From: an uncultured Clostridia bacterium
GTDB taxonomy: Bacteria > Bacillota > Clostridia > Christensenellales > UBA1750
Direction: 5' to 3'
Length of the DNA: 64,000 nucleotides
Assembly: GCA_947625765.1 (NCBI GenBank)
Contig: CANQPP010000003.1
Coordinates: 30,527 to 94,526 of the forward strand
In this document: in pieces, positions 35,854 through 44,209 of the stretch
Layout of the letters: every line of letters starts with the position of its first letter
How positions within the stretch are numbered: the first letter of the stretch is position 1
Translations under genes and position numbers: made by a program
The notes under the pieces: model-generated
Told to the model about the DNA's origin: nothing
The model's database searches: none
The model's input: only the letters and a program-made list of their open reading frames with translations

Positions 35854-37065
35854 TCAGTCCTCCCGCTCGTCCAGGCGGGCGGCCAGATGGGGGAACACGG
35901 ACAGGCTGCGCCGCAGTATGCCGTGCATATGGGCGATGGCGGTGCCGTAATTGGTGATGGGCACGCCCTGGTCGACGGCGCGCTCCATGCGGGAGAGTAC
36001 CTCCCGCTCGTTGAGCATGCAACCGCCGCAGTGCAGCACCAGCTTGTAGGGCGACAAATCCTCCGGGAACTCCGTGCCGGAGACGGTCTCGAAGATGGGT
36101 TCTGCGCCGCAGTGCTGCCGGATCCAGCGGGGGAGCTTCACGGTGCCTATGTCGTTGCACTGCCTGTGGTGGGTGCAGCCCTCGGCGATCAGCACCCTGT
36201 CGCCGTCCCGCAGGCGGTCCAAGGCGCGCACGCCCTCCACCGCGGTGTCCAGCAGGCCCTTAAAGCGGGCCATGAGGATGGAGAAGGAGGTCAGCGGCAC
36301 CTCCGGCGGGGTCTCGCGGGCGGCCACGGCGAAGGCCTGGCTGTCGGTGACGACCAGCGCCGGCGGCCTGCCCAGGGCGGCCAGCGCTTCCTTTAACTCC
36401 AACTCCCGGGTGACCACGGCCACCGCGCCGTAGTCCAGCGCGTCGCGCAGCACCTGCTGCTGGGGCAGGATCATGCGGCCCTTGGGCGCGGCCTCGTCGA
36501 TGGGCGTGACCAGCACCACCAGGTCCTTGGGCTTTACAAGCCCCGCCAGCAGGCGCTTTTCCTCCGTCGTGGGCCGCAGGGCGGCCAGCCGCTCCTTGAG
36601 TTCACGGATGTTAAGGCCCTCTTTGGCGCTCACGTACAGCTCCCGCTCGCCGGCCTGCGGGATGTCCTTCAAAAGGTCCGCCTTGGTGCGGGCGATGAGA
36701 TAGGGCAGCTTCCTCTGCTCAAACAGCTCGAGCAGGGCCCGTTCGGGCTCCCCCAGCGGTCTGTCCGCGGGCGCGGCCAGCACGGCCAGGTCGGCTTTGG
36801 CCAGGACCTGCCGGGTCTTTTCCACGCGCAGGCTGCCCAGCTCGCCCTCGTCGTCGAAGCCGGGGGTGTCGATCACGACCACCGGCCCCAAGGGCAGCAG
36901 CTCCATGGCCTTCTGCACCGGGTCGGTGGTGGTGCCGGGCACGTCGGAGACCACCGCCAGCCTCTGGCCCGTGACGGCGTTGAGCAGGCTGGACTTGCCC
37001 GCGTTGCGGCGGCCGAAGAAGGCGATGTGCACGCGCACGGCGCTGGGACTCTGATTCATGCTCAT
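35854..37065 (-). CDS. hydF: [FeFe]-hydrogenase H-cluster maturation GTPase HydF
   Basis: This 403-residue protein has a GTPase domain (P-loop GRRNAGKSS at 18-26, DVPGTT, DTPGFDDEG) and a C-terminal iron-sulfur scaffold domain with Cys-His ligands in EGCTHHRQC and LHCGGCML. HydF assembles the diiron subcluster made by HydE and HydG and transfers it to the hydrogenase. The start at 37065 has AAGGAGGGAG upstream. It follows hydG by 16 bases. Neither hydE nor a hydrogenase is in the window. Confidence 0.95.
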   Translation of the reverse strand: MSMNQSPSAVRVHIAFFGRRNAGKSSLLNAVTGQRLAVVSDVPGTTTDPVQKAMELLPLGPVVVIDTPGFDDEGELGSLRVEKTRQVLAKADLAVLAAPADRPLGEPERALLELFEQRKLPYLIARTKADLLKDIPQAGERELYVSAKEGLNIRELKERLAALRPTTEEKRLLAGLVKPKDLVVLVTPIDEAAPKGRMILPQQQVLRDALDYGAVAVVTRELELKEALAALGRPPALVVTDSQAFAVAARETPPEVPLTSFSILMARFKGLLDTAVEGVRALDRLRDGDRVLIAEGCTHHRQCNDIGTVKLPRWIRQHCGAEPIFETVSGTEFPEDLSPYKLVLHCGGCMLNEREVLSRMERAVDQGVPITNYGTAIAHMHGILRRSLSVFPHLAARLDERED

Positions 37066-37081
37066 CGGGCGCTCCCTCCTT

Positions 37082-38503
37082 CTAGAAGCGGAAGTCGCGC
37101 AGGCCCTGGGCGATCTTGTCCAGGTGGTCCTTGCAAACCTCACGCACCTTGTCCTTGGGGATGTTGTAAAGCTCCGCCTCGATCAGCTTTTCGCCGATGG
37201 CTTTCGTTTCCTCGCTCGCGTAGTCCATCAGGAACTCCTTTAAGGTCAGCAGGGCGTTGGGGTGGCAGCAGTTCTGGATCTGCCCGGCCTTGCACAGGGA
37301 CATGAAGCGGTCGCCGGTGCGGCCCTCGCGGTAGCAGGCGGTGCAGAAGGAGGGGATGTAGCCCAGCTCCATCAGCCAGCGGACCACCTCGTCCAGGCTG
37401 CGCTGGTCGGAGACGTCGAACTGCTCGGTGTCGTGGGGCCGCTCGTCCTCGGCGTAGCCGCCCACGGAGGTGCGGGACGCGCCGCTGATCTGGGAAACGC
37501 CCAAGGGGATCACCATCTCGCGCACCGCCTGGCTCTCGCGGGTGGAGATGATCATGCCGGTGTAGGGCACGGCGATGCGCACCAAGGCGCAGAGCTTGGC
37601 GAAAATTTCATCGGAGATGGAGTTGTCGAAGGCGCTGGGGTCGATGTCGTCGGCGTGCTTGATGCGCGGCATGCTGATGGTGTGCGGGCCCACGCCGTGC
37701 ACGGCCTCCAAATGTTCGGCGTGCATGAGCAGCCCGGCGAACTCGTAGCGGTACATCTCCAGCCCGAAGAGCACGCCCAGGCCCACGTCGTCGATGCCGC
37801 CCTGCATGGCGCGGTCCATGGCCTCGGTGTGGTAGTTGTAGTCGTGCTTGGGGCCGGTGGGGTGTAGCTGCAGGTAGCTCTCCTTGTGGTAGGTCTCCTG
37901 GAAGAGTATGTAGGTGCCGATGCCGGCTTCCTTGAGCTTGCGATAGTTCTCCACCGTGGTGGCGGCGATGTTCACGTTGACGCGGCGGATGGCGCCATTC
38001 TTATGCTTGATGGAGTAGATGGTGTTAATGCACTCCAAAATGTACTCGATGGGGTTCATCTTCGGGTCCTCGCCCGCCTCGATGGCCAGGCGCTTGTGCC
38101 CCATGTCCTGCAAGGCGATCACCTCGCGCTCGACCTCCTCCTGGGTGAGCTTCTTGCGCGGGATGTGCTTGTTCTTCATGTGGTAGGGGCAGTAGACGCA
38201 GCCGTTGACGCAGTAGTTGGACAGGTACAGGGGCGCGAAGATCACGATGCGGTTGCCGTAGAAATCCTTCTTGATCTGCTTGGCCAGCGCGTACATCCGC
38301 TGGACCCGCTCCGGGTCCTCGCAGGCCAGCAGGACGGAGGCGTCCCGGTGGGACAGGCCCTTGCGCTCCTCGGCCTTGTTAAGAATCTCGTCCACCAGCT
38401 TCAAATCGTCCTTGTGGGCGTCCGCATAGGCCAGCGTCTCCACGATCTCCTCGTGGTTGATGAACTCGTCCGCGATCAGGGATTTGGGGTCGTAACGGTA
38501 CAT
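37082..38503 (-). CDS. hydG: Radical SAM tyrosine lyase HydG
   Basis: This 473-residue enzyme has the radical-SAM motif C98-x3-C102-x2-C105 (YCVNGCVYC) and the C-terminal cluster CTACYREGRTG ... CHPNAL typical of HydG. It cleaves tyrosine to make CO and cyanide ligands of the H-cluster. The start at 38503 (MYRYDP) uses AAAGGATGAG upstream; ATG 38515 has no spacing for a site. Its 5' leader is long and contains a strong terminator-like stem, so attenuation is likely. Confidence 0.95.
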   Translation of the reverse strand: MYRYDPKSLIADEFINHEEIVETLAYADAHKDDLKLVDEILNKAEERKGLSHRDASVLLACEDPERVQRMYALAKQIKKDFYGNRIVIFAPLYLSNYCVNGCVYCPYHMKNKHIPRKKLTQEEVEREVIALQDMGHKRLAIEAGEDPKMNPIEYILECINTIYSIKHKNGAIRRVNVNIAATTVENYRKLKEAGIGTYILFQETYHKESYLQLHPTGPKHDYNYHTEAMDRAMQGGIDDVGLGVLFGLEMYRYEFAGLLMHAEHLEAVHGVGPHTISMPRIKHADDIDPSAFDNSISDEIFAKLCALVRIAVPYTGMIISTRESQAVREMVIPLGVSQISGASRTSVGGYAEDERPHDTEQFDVSDQRSLDEVVRWLMELGYIPSFCTACYREGRTGDRFMSLCKAGQIQNCCHPNALLTLKEFLMDYASEETKAIGEKLIEAELYNIPKDKVREVCKDHLDKIAQGLRDFRF

Positions 38504-38770
38504 GTCTCTTCTCATCCTTTCTTTCGGGTCAGGCATGGCTTCCCCGTCAGCTTGGGTTTTTTTAAGATCGGGCAGAGAAAAGCCGCCTTCCCTCTTTTCG
38601 CCTTTTCATAAGCGGCAAAACAGGGAAAGCGGCTTTACTTATCACGTCATTTTTGGGGCGCAAAAAAACAGGCGCCCGCATATCGGCATCCAGACCCTGT
38701 GACTTATGGTTCAGCCGCGCTTTGCCGTCAGAAAAGGGCGAAAGGGGGAGCGGGTCGCCCGCCCTCTCTG
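38504..38770 (-). promoter_or_regulatory. Long structured hydG leader with terminator-like stem
   Basis: From the predicted start near 38770 the leader runs about 267 bases. On the reverse strand it contains a GGGCGC/GCGCCC hairpin (about 38656-38677) and then a 14-bp stem AAGCCGCTTTCCCT with its near-complement, followed by TTTTC (38575-38640), before hydG. This is the layout of a riboswitch or other attenuator. A GCAAAGC ... GCCGAT stretch recalls c-di-GMP-I RNAs weakly but the first half of that class is missing, so no class is assigned. Confidence 0.55.
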
Positions 38771-38776
38771 CCTACC

Positions 38777-38805
38777 ATCATACAGCAAGCGGCCTTCCCG
38801 CGCAA
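38777..38805 (-). promoter_or_regulatory. Promoter of the hydG operon
   Basis: TTGCGC and TATGAT on the reverse strand separated by 17 bases, after the sigH terminator. Confidence 0.6.
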
Positions 38806-38825
38806 GTTAAAAGATGAAGGGCAAA

Positions 38826-38860
38826 GAAACAGAGGCGGCTCCCTGCCGCCCCTGTCGTTG
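38826..38860 (-). terminator. Terminator of the sigH operon
   Basis: ACAGGGGCGGC pairs with GCCGCCTCTGT around AGGGA and is followed by TTCTTT on the reverse strand. Confidence 0.8.
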
Positions 38861-38865
38861 TTGAT

Positions 38866-39525
38866 TTATAGATCCAGCGCCTTTTCCAGCTTGCGCTTGA
38901 CGCGCTGCAGGGCGTTGTCGATGGACTTTACGTGCCGCCCTAGGTCCTTGGCGATCTCCTGGTAGCTCTTGCCGTCCAGGTAGGCGCGCAGCACCTGCTG
39001 TTCCAGGTCGGAGAGCACCTGGCCGATGCGGTCCTCGATGCTGGAATAGTCCTCGCGGCTGATGAGCAGCTCCTCGGGGCTGACCACGCGGCCCTCGGCC
39101 AGCACGTCCAACAGGGTGCGGTCGGACTCCTCGTCGTAGATGGGCCGGTTCAGGGAGACGTAGGAGTTAAGGGGGATGTGCTTCTGCCGGGTGGCGGTCT
39201 TGATGGCGGTGATGATCTGGCGGGTGATGCACAGCTCCGCGAAGGCGCGGAAGGAGCTTAGCTTATCCTCGCGGAAGTCGCGGATGGCCTTGAACAGGCC
39301 GATCATCCCCTCCTGCACGATGTCCTCGTGGTCCGCGCCGATGAGGAAATAGCTGCGGGCTTTGGAGCGGACGAAGTTCTTGTACTTGTTCAGCAGGAAC
39401 TCCAGCGCCTGCTCGTCCCCGTCGCCCGCCATTTCCACGATCTGCTCGTCCTCCAGCCCGGCGAAGCGGCCCTCCTGTTCGGGGGGCATCTCCGGCTCGT
39501 CCCAATCATTGATCGTCATGTCCAC
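38866..39525 (-). CDS. sigH: RNA polymerase sigma-H factor
   Basis: This 219-residue sigma factor matches SigH of the Firmicutes transition to sporulation: EFLLNKYKNFVRSKARSYFLIGADHEDIVQEGMIGLFKAIRDF in region 2 (given here in separate pieces: DHEDIVQEGMIGLFKAIRDF is the core) and DGKSYQEIAKDLGRHVKSID in region 4. The first codon is GTG at 39525, with ATG two codons later; AAAGGATC lies upstream. It overlaps the end of rae1 by 20 bases and is the last gene of mrnC-thyX-rlmB-rae1-sigH. Confidence 0.95.
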   Translation of the reverse strand: MDMTINDWDEPEMPPEQEGRFAGLEDEQIVEMAGDGDEQALEFLLNKYKNFVRSKARSYFLIGADHEDIVQEGMIGLFKAIRDFREDKLSSFRAFAELCITRQIITAIKTATRQKHIPLNSYVSLNRPIYDEESDRTLLDVLAEGRVVSPEELLISREDYSSIEDRIGQVLSDLEQQVLRAYLDGKSYQEIAKDLGRHVKSIDNALQRVKRKLEKALDL

Positions 39526-40033
39526 GCCTGATCCTTTCCAAATACTCTCGCTGCGCCTGGGTCAGCCTGTCCTCGAAGGTGGCCGCCTTCACCTTTTTCT
39601 GTTCGCTCTGCTCGCGGTTGCGCTTCCTGCGGGCGTTCTGCATCTCGCGCCTGAGCTCCGCGGCGGACATGCGCACCGCCCCGCGGGAGAGGATCACCGA
39701 CTGCTCCAGGGCGTCATTGGTGGCCACGCGCACGTCCGCGTGGGCGTAGCGGGGAACGCCGTCCAGAAACACGTCCACGGCCCGCTCGATGTAGTGGTCG
39801 GCCGTCTCGTGCTGGCGGGTGTAGACCACGGTGATGCCGAAGACCTGCTCCACGGTGGGCGCGAGCCTGCTGCCCGCGTAGCCGTCGAACACCAGCGTCA
39901 CCTGGTGGCCGGTGTAGCCCGCGTAGTCCGCCAGGGAATGGATCAGCTTGTCCCTGGAAAGGGACAGGTCCTCGATCCCCTGGAACTCCGGCCACGCGCC
40001 TATGATGTTGTAGCCGTCCACGATCAGGAACAC
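39506..40033 (-). CDS. rae1: NYN-domain ribosome-associated mRNA endonuclease Rae1 (YacP)
   Basis: This 175-residue protein has a PIN-like NYN fold: FLIVDGYNIIGAWPEFQ with the first catalytic Asp, LVFDGYAGSR and VATNDALEQ with further acidic residues, and a long basic C-terminal tail. In Bacillus, Rae1 cleaves mRNA at the ribosomal A site. The GTG at 40033 overlaps the rlmB stop by 10 bases, and the gene's end overlaps sigH, so expression is coupled. Upstream in-frame sequence is inside rlmB. Confidence 0.88.
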   Translation of the reverse strand: MFLIVDGYNIIGAWPEFQGIEDLSLSRDKLIHSLADYAGYTGHQVTLVFDGYAGSRLAPTVEQVFGITVVYTRQHETADHYIERAVDVFLDGVPRYAHADVRVATNDALEQSVILSRGAVRMSAAELRREMQNARRKRNREQSEQKKVKAATFEDRLTQAQREYLERIRRGHDDQ

Positions 40034-40782
40034 CGCTGCTTCGCCGCCTCGTACAGCAGGATGCCCGCGGCCACGGAGGCGTTGAGCGAGGAGATGCGGC
40101 CCTTTAGGGGAATGGAGACCGCGCCGTCGCAGCGCTCGCGCACCAGGTGGGAAACGCCCTCGCCCTCGGCCCCGATCACAAGGCCCAAGGGCCCCTTCAG
40201 GTCCGCCCGCTCCACGGGCGTGCCGTCCATGTCCGCGGCGTAGAGCCAGAGACCCTTCTCCTTCAGCTCCTCCATGGCCCTGACCAGGTTTTTCACCTTG
40301 GCCAGCTTCACCCACTCCGCGGCCCCGGCGGAGGCCTTCACCGCGGCGGGGGTCAGCGTGGCGGCGCGGCGCTCGGGGATCACCACGCCGTGGGCGCCCA
40401 GGCACTCGCAGGAGCGCAGGATGGCTCCCAAGTTGTGGGGATCGGTGATGGAATCCAGCAGCACCACGAAGGGCGGCTCGTTTTTCTCCGCCGCCACGGC
40501 CAGTATGTCGTCCAGCGTCGCGTAGGGGAAGGGCGGCGTCACGGCGGCTATGCCCTGATGGGCGGCGGCCAGCTCGTCCAGGCGGCGGCGGTCCACCTCC
40601 TGCACGGGGATCTTTCTCTCCCTGGCCATGGCGAGCAGCTCCCGCATGGAGCCGGAGTTCTCGCCCTTTGCCACCAGCAGCTTGTCGATGGCCCTGCCGG
40701 AGCGCAGCGCCTCGCGGATGGGGTTGCGGCCCACCAGCAGGTTCTCCGGCGTTTCGGGAATCGGCCTCCTATTCTTCTCCAT
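40024..40782 (-). CDS. rlmB: 23S rRNA (guanosine-2'-O-)-methyltransferase RlmB
   Basis: This 252-residue SPOUT enzyme has an N-terminal substrate-binding domain (LLVGRNPIREALRSGRAIDKLL) and the knotted catalytic domain with LLDSITDPHNLGAILRSCECLG, VIGAEGEGVSHL and IPLKGRISSLNASVAAGILLYE. It methylates G2251 (E. coli numbering) in the ribosomal P-loop. It overlaps thyX upstream and rae1 downstream by 10-14 bases. Confidence 0.95.
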   Translation of the reverse strand: MEKNRRPIPETPENLLVGRNPIREALRSGRAIDKLLVAKGENSGSMRELLAMARERKIPVQEVDRRRLDELAAAHQGIAAVTPPFPYATLDDILAVAAEKNEPPFVVLLDSITDPHNLGAILRSCECLGAHGVVIPERRAATLTPAAVKASAGAAEWVKLAKVKNLVRAMEELKEKGLWLYAADMDGTPVERADLKGPLGLVIGAEGEGVSHLVRERCDGAVSIPLKGRISSLNASVAAGILLYEAAKQRCS

Positions 40783-41506
40783 GGGAACGCCTCCTCTCGT
40801 GGCGCTGCCGCACCTCGGCCGCCCGGCCGCAGCTGCGCTTGCCCTCGGGGCAGGGACCCCGCAGGCAGGAAGGCCCCGCGTTCTCGAAGATGGTGGGGGC
40901 CAGGGGGTAGACCAGGTCCAGCATGCGGTTGGCCAGCTCGCAGATCTCCCACTGGGCGCGGTTGCAGCAGCGCAGGGAGAAGAAGTGCAAAAGCTCCCGG
41001 GCGTTCATGGTCATCACGATGCGGGTGGCCGCCGCGCCAGGCAGCACGAAGCGGGCGTCCTCGGCGCTGTTTTCGCCCAAAAGATGGGACCACTCGTCGT
41101 ACCAGTCCTGTATGGTCTGCATCTGCTCCCGGAAGCGCTCGACCGCCTCCGGCCCAAGGGCGCGGATGCGCGGGGGCAGGCAGTAGTCGAACAGGGCCTG
41201 TCCCTCTTGGGAGACGTACCTCTGGGACTGCACGGAGAAGCTGGCCAGCCTGTGCCGGGTGATCTGGGCCAGCAGCGTGCGGGAGACGCCCTCGATGCCA
41301 AAGGTGAAGCTGGCGTGCTCGATCACGGAAGTGTGGCCGCTGCCCAGCACCCCGCGGATGTAGGGGCCGTTGTCGCGCTTTTCTGCCATCTCGCGCAGGG
41401 CGTCCAGATCCTTGGCGGAATAGCAGGTGCGCGAGGCCGTGGAGATGAGCTTCTCCGGGTCCGGCGTGTAGGCGAGCAGTTCCACATGCAGCTGTACTTC
41501 GGGCAT
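40769..41506 (-). CDS. thyX: Flavin-dependent thymidylate synthase ThyX
   Basis: This 245-residue enzyme carries the ThyX motif RHRxxSxxxxSxR as RHRLASFSVQSQRY. It makes dTMP with FAD and NADPH and releases tetrahydrofolate rather than dihydrofolate. A Cys-rich tail (SCLRGPCPEGKRSC) extends the C-terminus and is common in Clostridia copies. It starts 39 bases after mrnC and overlaps rlmB by 14 bases. Confidence 0.95.
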   Translation of the reverse strand: MPEVQLHVELLAYTPDPEKLISTASRTCYSAKDLDALREMAEKRDNGPYIRGVLGSGHTSVIEHASFTFGIEGVSRTLLAQITRHRLASFSVQSQRYVSQEGQALFDYCLPPRIRALGPEAVERFREQMQTIQDWYDEWSHLLGENSAEDARFVLPGAAATRIVMTMNARELLHFFSLRCCNRAQWEICELANRMLDLVYPLAPTIFENAGPSCLRGPCPEGKRSCGRAAEVRQRHERRRSHGEE

Positions 41507-41545
41507 GGAGCGGGTCCTCCTTATATTTATTGGCGGGGATTAAGA

Positions 41546-41953
41546 TCAGAGGGAGCTTAGGGCGCGGTCCAGCAGGAAGGCGAGCCTCTCCTCCTGGCCG
41601 CTCAGATACAGAAAGCCCAGCAGGGCCTCCAGGCCGGTGGCGTGGGCGTAATCGGCGGGGTCGGCGTTGCGGGGCGGGCGGGAGTGGGCGTTGCGGCCGC
41701 GGCGGCAGACGTCCGCTTCCTCCTCGGTGAGCAGGGGCTCCAGCGCCAGCAGGGCCCGCGCCTGGGCCGCGCAGTTGACCTGCGCCACGGCGGCGCGGTG
41801 CATCTGCTTGGGGGCCGTGGGAGAAACGAGCAGCAGGCGGGTGCGCACGTACAGATCGAACACCGTGTCGCCCGCAAAGGCCAGCTGCACGGGGTTCAAA
41901 AGGCGCGCCCTCTGCGGGGACAGGGGAGCGTCCGTCGGGAAGAAGCCCAGCAA
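41546..41953 (-). CDS. mrnC: Mini-ribonuclease III MrnC
   Basis: This protein matches mini-RNase III, which matures 23S rRNA ends: VQLAFAGDTVFDLYVRTRLL with the catalytic acidic residues, then RRGRNAHSRPP and ATGLEALLGFLYLSG. It lacks a double-stranded-RNA-binding domain, as usual. The TTG at 41953 is preferred (135 residues, GAAGGTG upstream, about 55 bases after the predicted transcription start); an ATG at 41998 would leave only a 10-base leader without a site. First gene of the sigH operon. Confidence 0.85.
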   Translation of the reverse strand: MLGFFPTDAPLSPQRARLLNPVQLAFAGDTVFDLYVRTRLLLVSPTAPKQMHRAAVAQVNCAAQARALLALEPLLTEEEADVCRRGRNAHSRPPRNADPADYAHATGLEALLGFLYLSGQEERLAFLLDRALSSL

Positions 41954-42014
41954 GGAAACACCTTCTTCACGGCCCTTTTTTAAAGAGAAGGGCCCCATTC
42001 GATCGTCACCAATC

Positions 42015-42043
42015 AGTATAACAGTTCCCGTTCCGTATTGCAA
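42015..42043 (-). promoter_or_regulatory. Promoter of the mrnC-sigH operon
   Basis: TTGCAA and TATACT on the reverse strand, spacer 17 bases. Confidence 0.65.
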
Positions 42044-42150
42044 TGCGGCGGGGCGAAAAAAAGAGGGATACCCTTTTTTACCGCCCCGTATTTGAACGAG
42101 CCCCTCCGCGTTTGCGTTGCAGCAAGGCCCGAAAGATGTCTGGAGGTACG

Positions 42151-42179
42151 TTGAAGTAAAAAGAAGTCTGTGGTATGAT
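42151..42179 (+). promoter_or_regulatory. Promoter of the YugP-like protease gene
   Basis: TTGAAG and TATGAT separated by 17 bases, about 70 bases before the gene; divergent from the mrnC promoter. Confidence 0.65.
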
Positions 42180-42246
42180 GGAAGGGAGGTCAAAACGATT
42201 TTTTGGATAACCGCGTTTCTTTTAAGAAAGGAGCTGCCGACACAAG

Positions 42247-42957
42247 ATGTTTTTCCCCTATGGGTATTACGGTTACGGGATGAATGGATCCCTGCTTCTC
42301 GTGCTGCTGGCCGCCGTGCTGGGCGTGCTCGCCCAGTCCGCCGTGCAGAAGCAGTATAAAAAGTATTCCGCCGTGCACGCCATGAGCGGCGTCACGGCCG
42401 CGCAGGCGGCGCAGGCGCTGCTTTCCCAGGCGGGCATCTACGACGTGCGCATAGAGCGCAGCGGCCGGGCGGGCCTGTCCGACCACTACGACCCCAAGAC
42501 AAAGACGCTGCGTTTGTCCGACGGGGTGATGAACTCCGCCTCCATCGCGGCGCTGGGCGTCGCGGCCCACGAGTGCGGCCACGCCATGCAGCACGACCAG
42601 GAATACCTGCCCCTGCGGATGCGCAATTCCCTGGTGCCCATGGTGAACCTGGCCTCCAACCTGTCCATGCCCCTGTTCATCATCGGGCTGCTCATGAGCT
42701 TTTCCCAGCTGGCGATGATCGGGGCGGCCCTGTACTTCTTCGGCGTGGTGTTCCAGCTGATCACGCTGCCCGTGGAGCTGAACGCCTCCTCCCGGGCCCT
42801 GAACGCGCTGGAGAGCACGGGCCTGCTCACCCGGGACGAGCTGCCCGGCGCGCGGAAGGTGCTCACCGCGGCGGCCTCCACCTACATCGCGGCGGCGCTC
42901 ATGTCCATCGCCCAGTTCCTGCGGCTCTACGGCATCGCCAGCCGCGACCGCCGCTGA
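42247..42957 (+). CDS. YugP-type membrane zinc metallopeptidase
   Basis: This 236-residue membrane protein has an N-terminal helix, the zinc motif AAHECGHAMQH (HExxH) and three further helices (about 130-150, 153-175 and 205-225). The family (peptidase_membrane, YugP) is conserved in Firmicutes with unknown substrate. AGAAAGGAG lies just upstream of the ATG. It is followed by niaR 19 bases downstream. Confidence 0.9.
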   Translation: MFFPYGYYGYGMNGSLLLVLLAAVLGVLAQSAVQKQYKKYSAVHAMSGVTAAQAAQALLSQAGIYDVRIERSGRAGLSDHYDPKTKTLRLSDGVMNSASIAALGVAAHECGHAMQHDQEYLPLRMRNSLVPMVNLASNLSMPLFIIGLLMSFSQLAMIGAALYFFGVVFQLITLPVELNASSRALNALESTGLLTRDELPGARKVLTAAASTYIAAALMSIAQFLRLYGIASRDRR

Positions 42958-42976
42958 CCTTCAAGGAGTATCACAC

Positions 42977-43498
42977 ATGGACGCAAGGACGAGAAGGCGG
43001 CAGCTCCTAAAGGCCTTAGAGGACGCCGGCGGCCCCATCACCGGCGGCGAGCTGGCCCAAAGGCTCAAGGTGAGCCGGCAGGTGATCGTGGGCGACGTGG
43101 CCCTGCTGCGCGCAGAGGGCGCGGCCATCTACGCAACGCCCGCGGGCTACCTCCTGCCGCCTAAGGCCCATTCGGGCGCGCGGCGGGTGATCGCGGCCTG
43201 CCATCTGGGCGAGGACGCCCTGCTGGACGAGCTGATGACCGTGGTGCGCTTAGGGGGCACGGTGGAGGATGTTTCCATCGAGCACAAGCTGTACGGCGAG
43301 TTCCGCTCGCCCCTGCTGATCGGCACCGAGGCCCGGGCCCTGCGCTTTGCCCAGAGCCTGCGGGAGAGCGGAATGGAGCCCCTTTCCCGGCTGACCGGCG
43401 GCGTGCACCTGCACACTCTGCTGGCCCCGGACGAGGAAACGCTGGACAGGATCGAGCGGGCGCTGGATGAAAAGGGCTATCTTTTGAAAGACCTATAA
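42977..43498 (+). CDS. niaR: NiaR transcriptional repressor of NAD biosynthesis
   Basis: This 173-residue protein has an N-terminal helix-turn-helix (ITGGELAQRLKVSRQVIVGDVALLRAEG) and a C-terminal 3H domain named for its conserved His residues (SIEHKLYGEF, GGVHLHTLLA). NiaR senses nicotinic acid and represses niacin uptake and NAD synthesis genes, none of which are in the window. AAGGAGT lies before the ATG. Confidence 0.92.
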   Translation: MDARTRRRQLLKALEDAGGPITGGELAQRLKVSRQVIVGDVALLRAEGAAIYATPAGYLLPPKAHSGARRVIAACHLGEDALLDELMTVVRLGGTVEDVSIEHKLYGEFRSPLLIGTEARALRFAQSLRESGMEPLSRLTGGVHLHTLLAPDEETLDRIERALDEKGYLLKDL

Positions 43499-43599
43499 AA
43501 TAAGGGAACCGGCGGCGGGCTTTCGCCGTCTAAGGGGAACGGAAAAACAAAAGGGGAGAAAAGTCCCCCTGAATGACAAAATAGGACGGTGCATTTCCC

Positions 43600-44124
43600 A
43601 TGAAGACGATCAAGAGGATCTCTGCCCTGCTCTACGCGCTTTTGTTCCTGCTGCTCACCGCCTGCGCGGGCGCTCCCACCCCCGACTACACGCCGGAGGA
43701 GATCTTGGACGCGGTGCGTGAGGCCTACGGCGACAACTACCTGCCCGACAGCGCCATGGACGAAACGTACATCACCGACGTGCTGGGGATCGACCTTACA
43801 CAGGTGGACGCCTTCGCGGGCGAGATGCCCATGATCAGCCTGCAGGCCGACCGCGTGCTGATCTTAAAGGCCAAGGAGGGCAAGGGCGCGGACGTGGAGA
43901 CGGACGTGCTGGACGCTCTGGACGAGATCAAGGCCCAGGTGAGCTTCTACCCCATGAGCATGGCCAAGGCCAATGCCGCCAAGGTGGTGCGCCACGGCGA
44001 TTACGTGTGCCTGCTGATGGTGGGCGCGCCGGACGATACCTCCGAGACGGATGAGGAGGCCGCCGCCTTCGCCGAGGAGCAGGTGCTCCTGGCCGTGGAC
44101 GCGGTGGACGCCCTGTTCAAGTAA
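43600..44124 (+). CDS. DUF4358-like lipoprotein
   Basis: This 174-residue protein begins with a lipoprotein signal peptide ending in LLTAC and a short globular domain matching DUF4358 (ETYITDVLGIDLTQVDAFAGEMPMISLQADRV in pieces). Such lipoproteins are commonly encoded beside O-acetylation genes (MBOAT and DHHW), as here. Function unknown; it may bridge the acetylation system to the cell wall. Confidence 0.78.
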   Translation: MKTIKRISALLYALLFLLLTACAGAPTPDYTPEEILDAVREAYGDNYLPDSAMDETYITDVLGIDLTQVDAFAGEMPMISLQADRVLILKAKEGKGADVETDVLDALDEIKAQVSFYPMSMAKANAAKVVRHGDYVCLLMVGAPDDTSETDEEAAAFAEEQVLLAVDAVDALFK

Positions 44125-44138
44125 GCGGCGATCAAATA

Positions 44139-44170
44139 AGGCCGAGGCGCACGCCCCGGCCTTCTCTTGA
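44139..44170 (+). terminator. Weak terminator after the lipoprotein gene
   Basis: AAGGCCG and its complement around a short loop, followed by TCTCTT. It may only partly separate the lipoprotein gene from the MBOAT gene. Confidence 0.55.
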
Positions 44171-44209
44171 CACAGCACTACTTAAAATTTGGAAAGGAGG
44201 CGCTCCCGT

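Noticed and set aside
38640..38770. c-di-GMP-I riboswitch before hydG
   Set aside because: Only a GCAAAGC ... GCCGAT resemblance to the second half; the conserved first half is absent.
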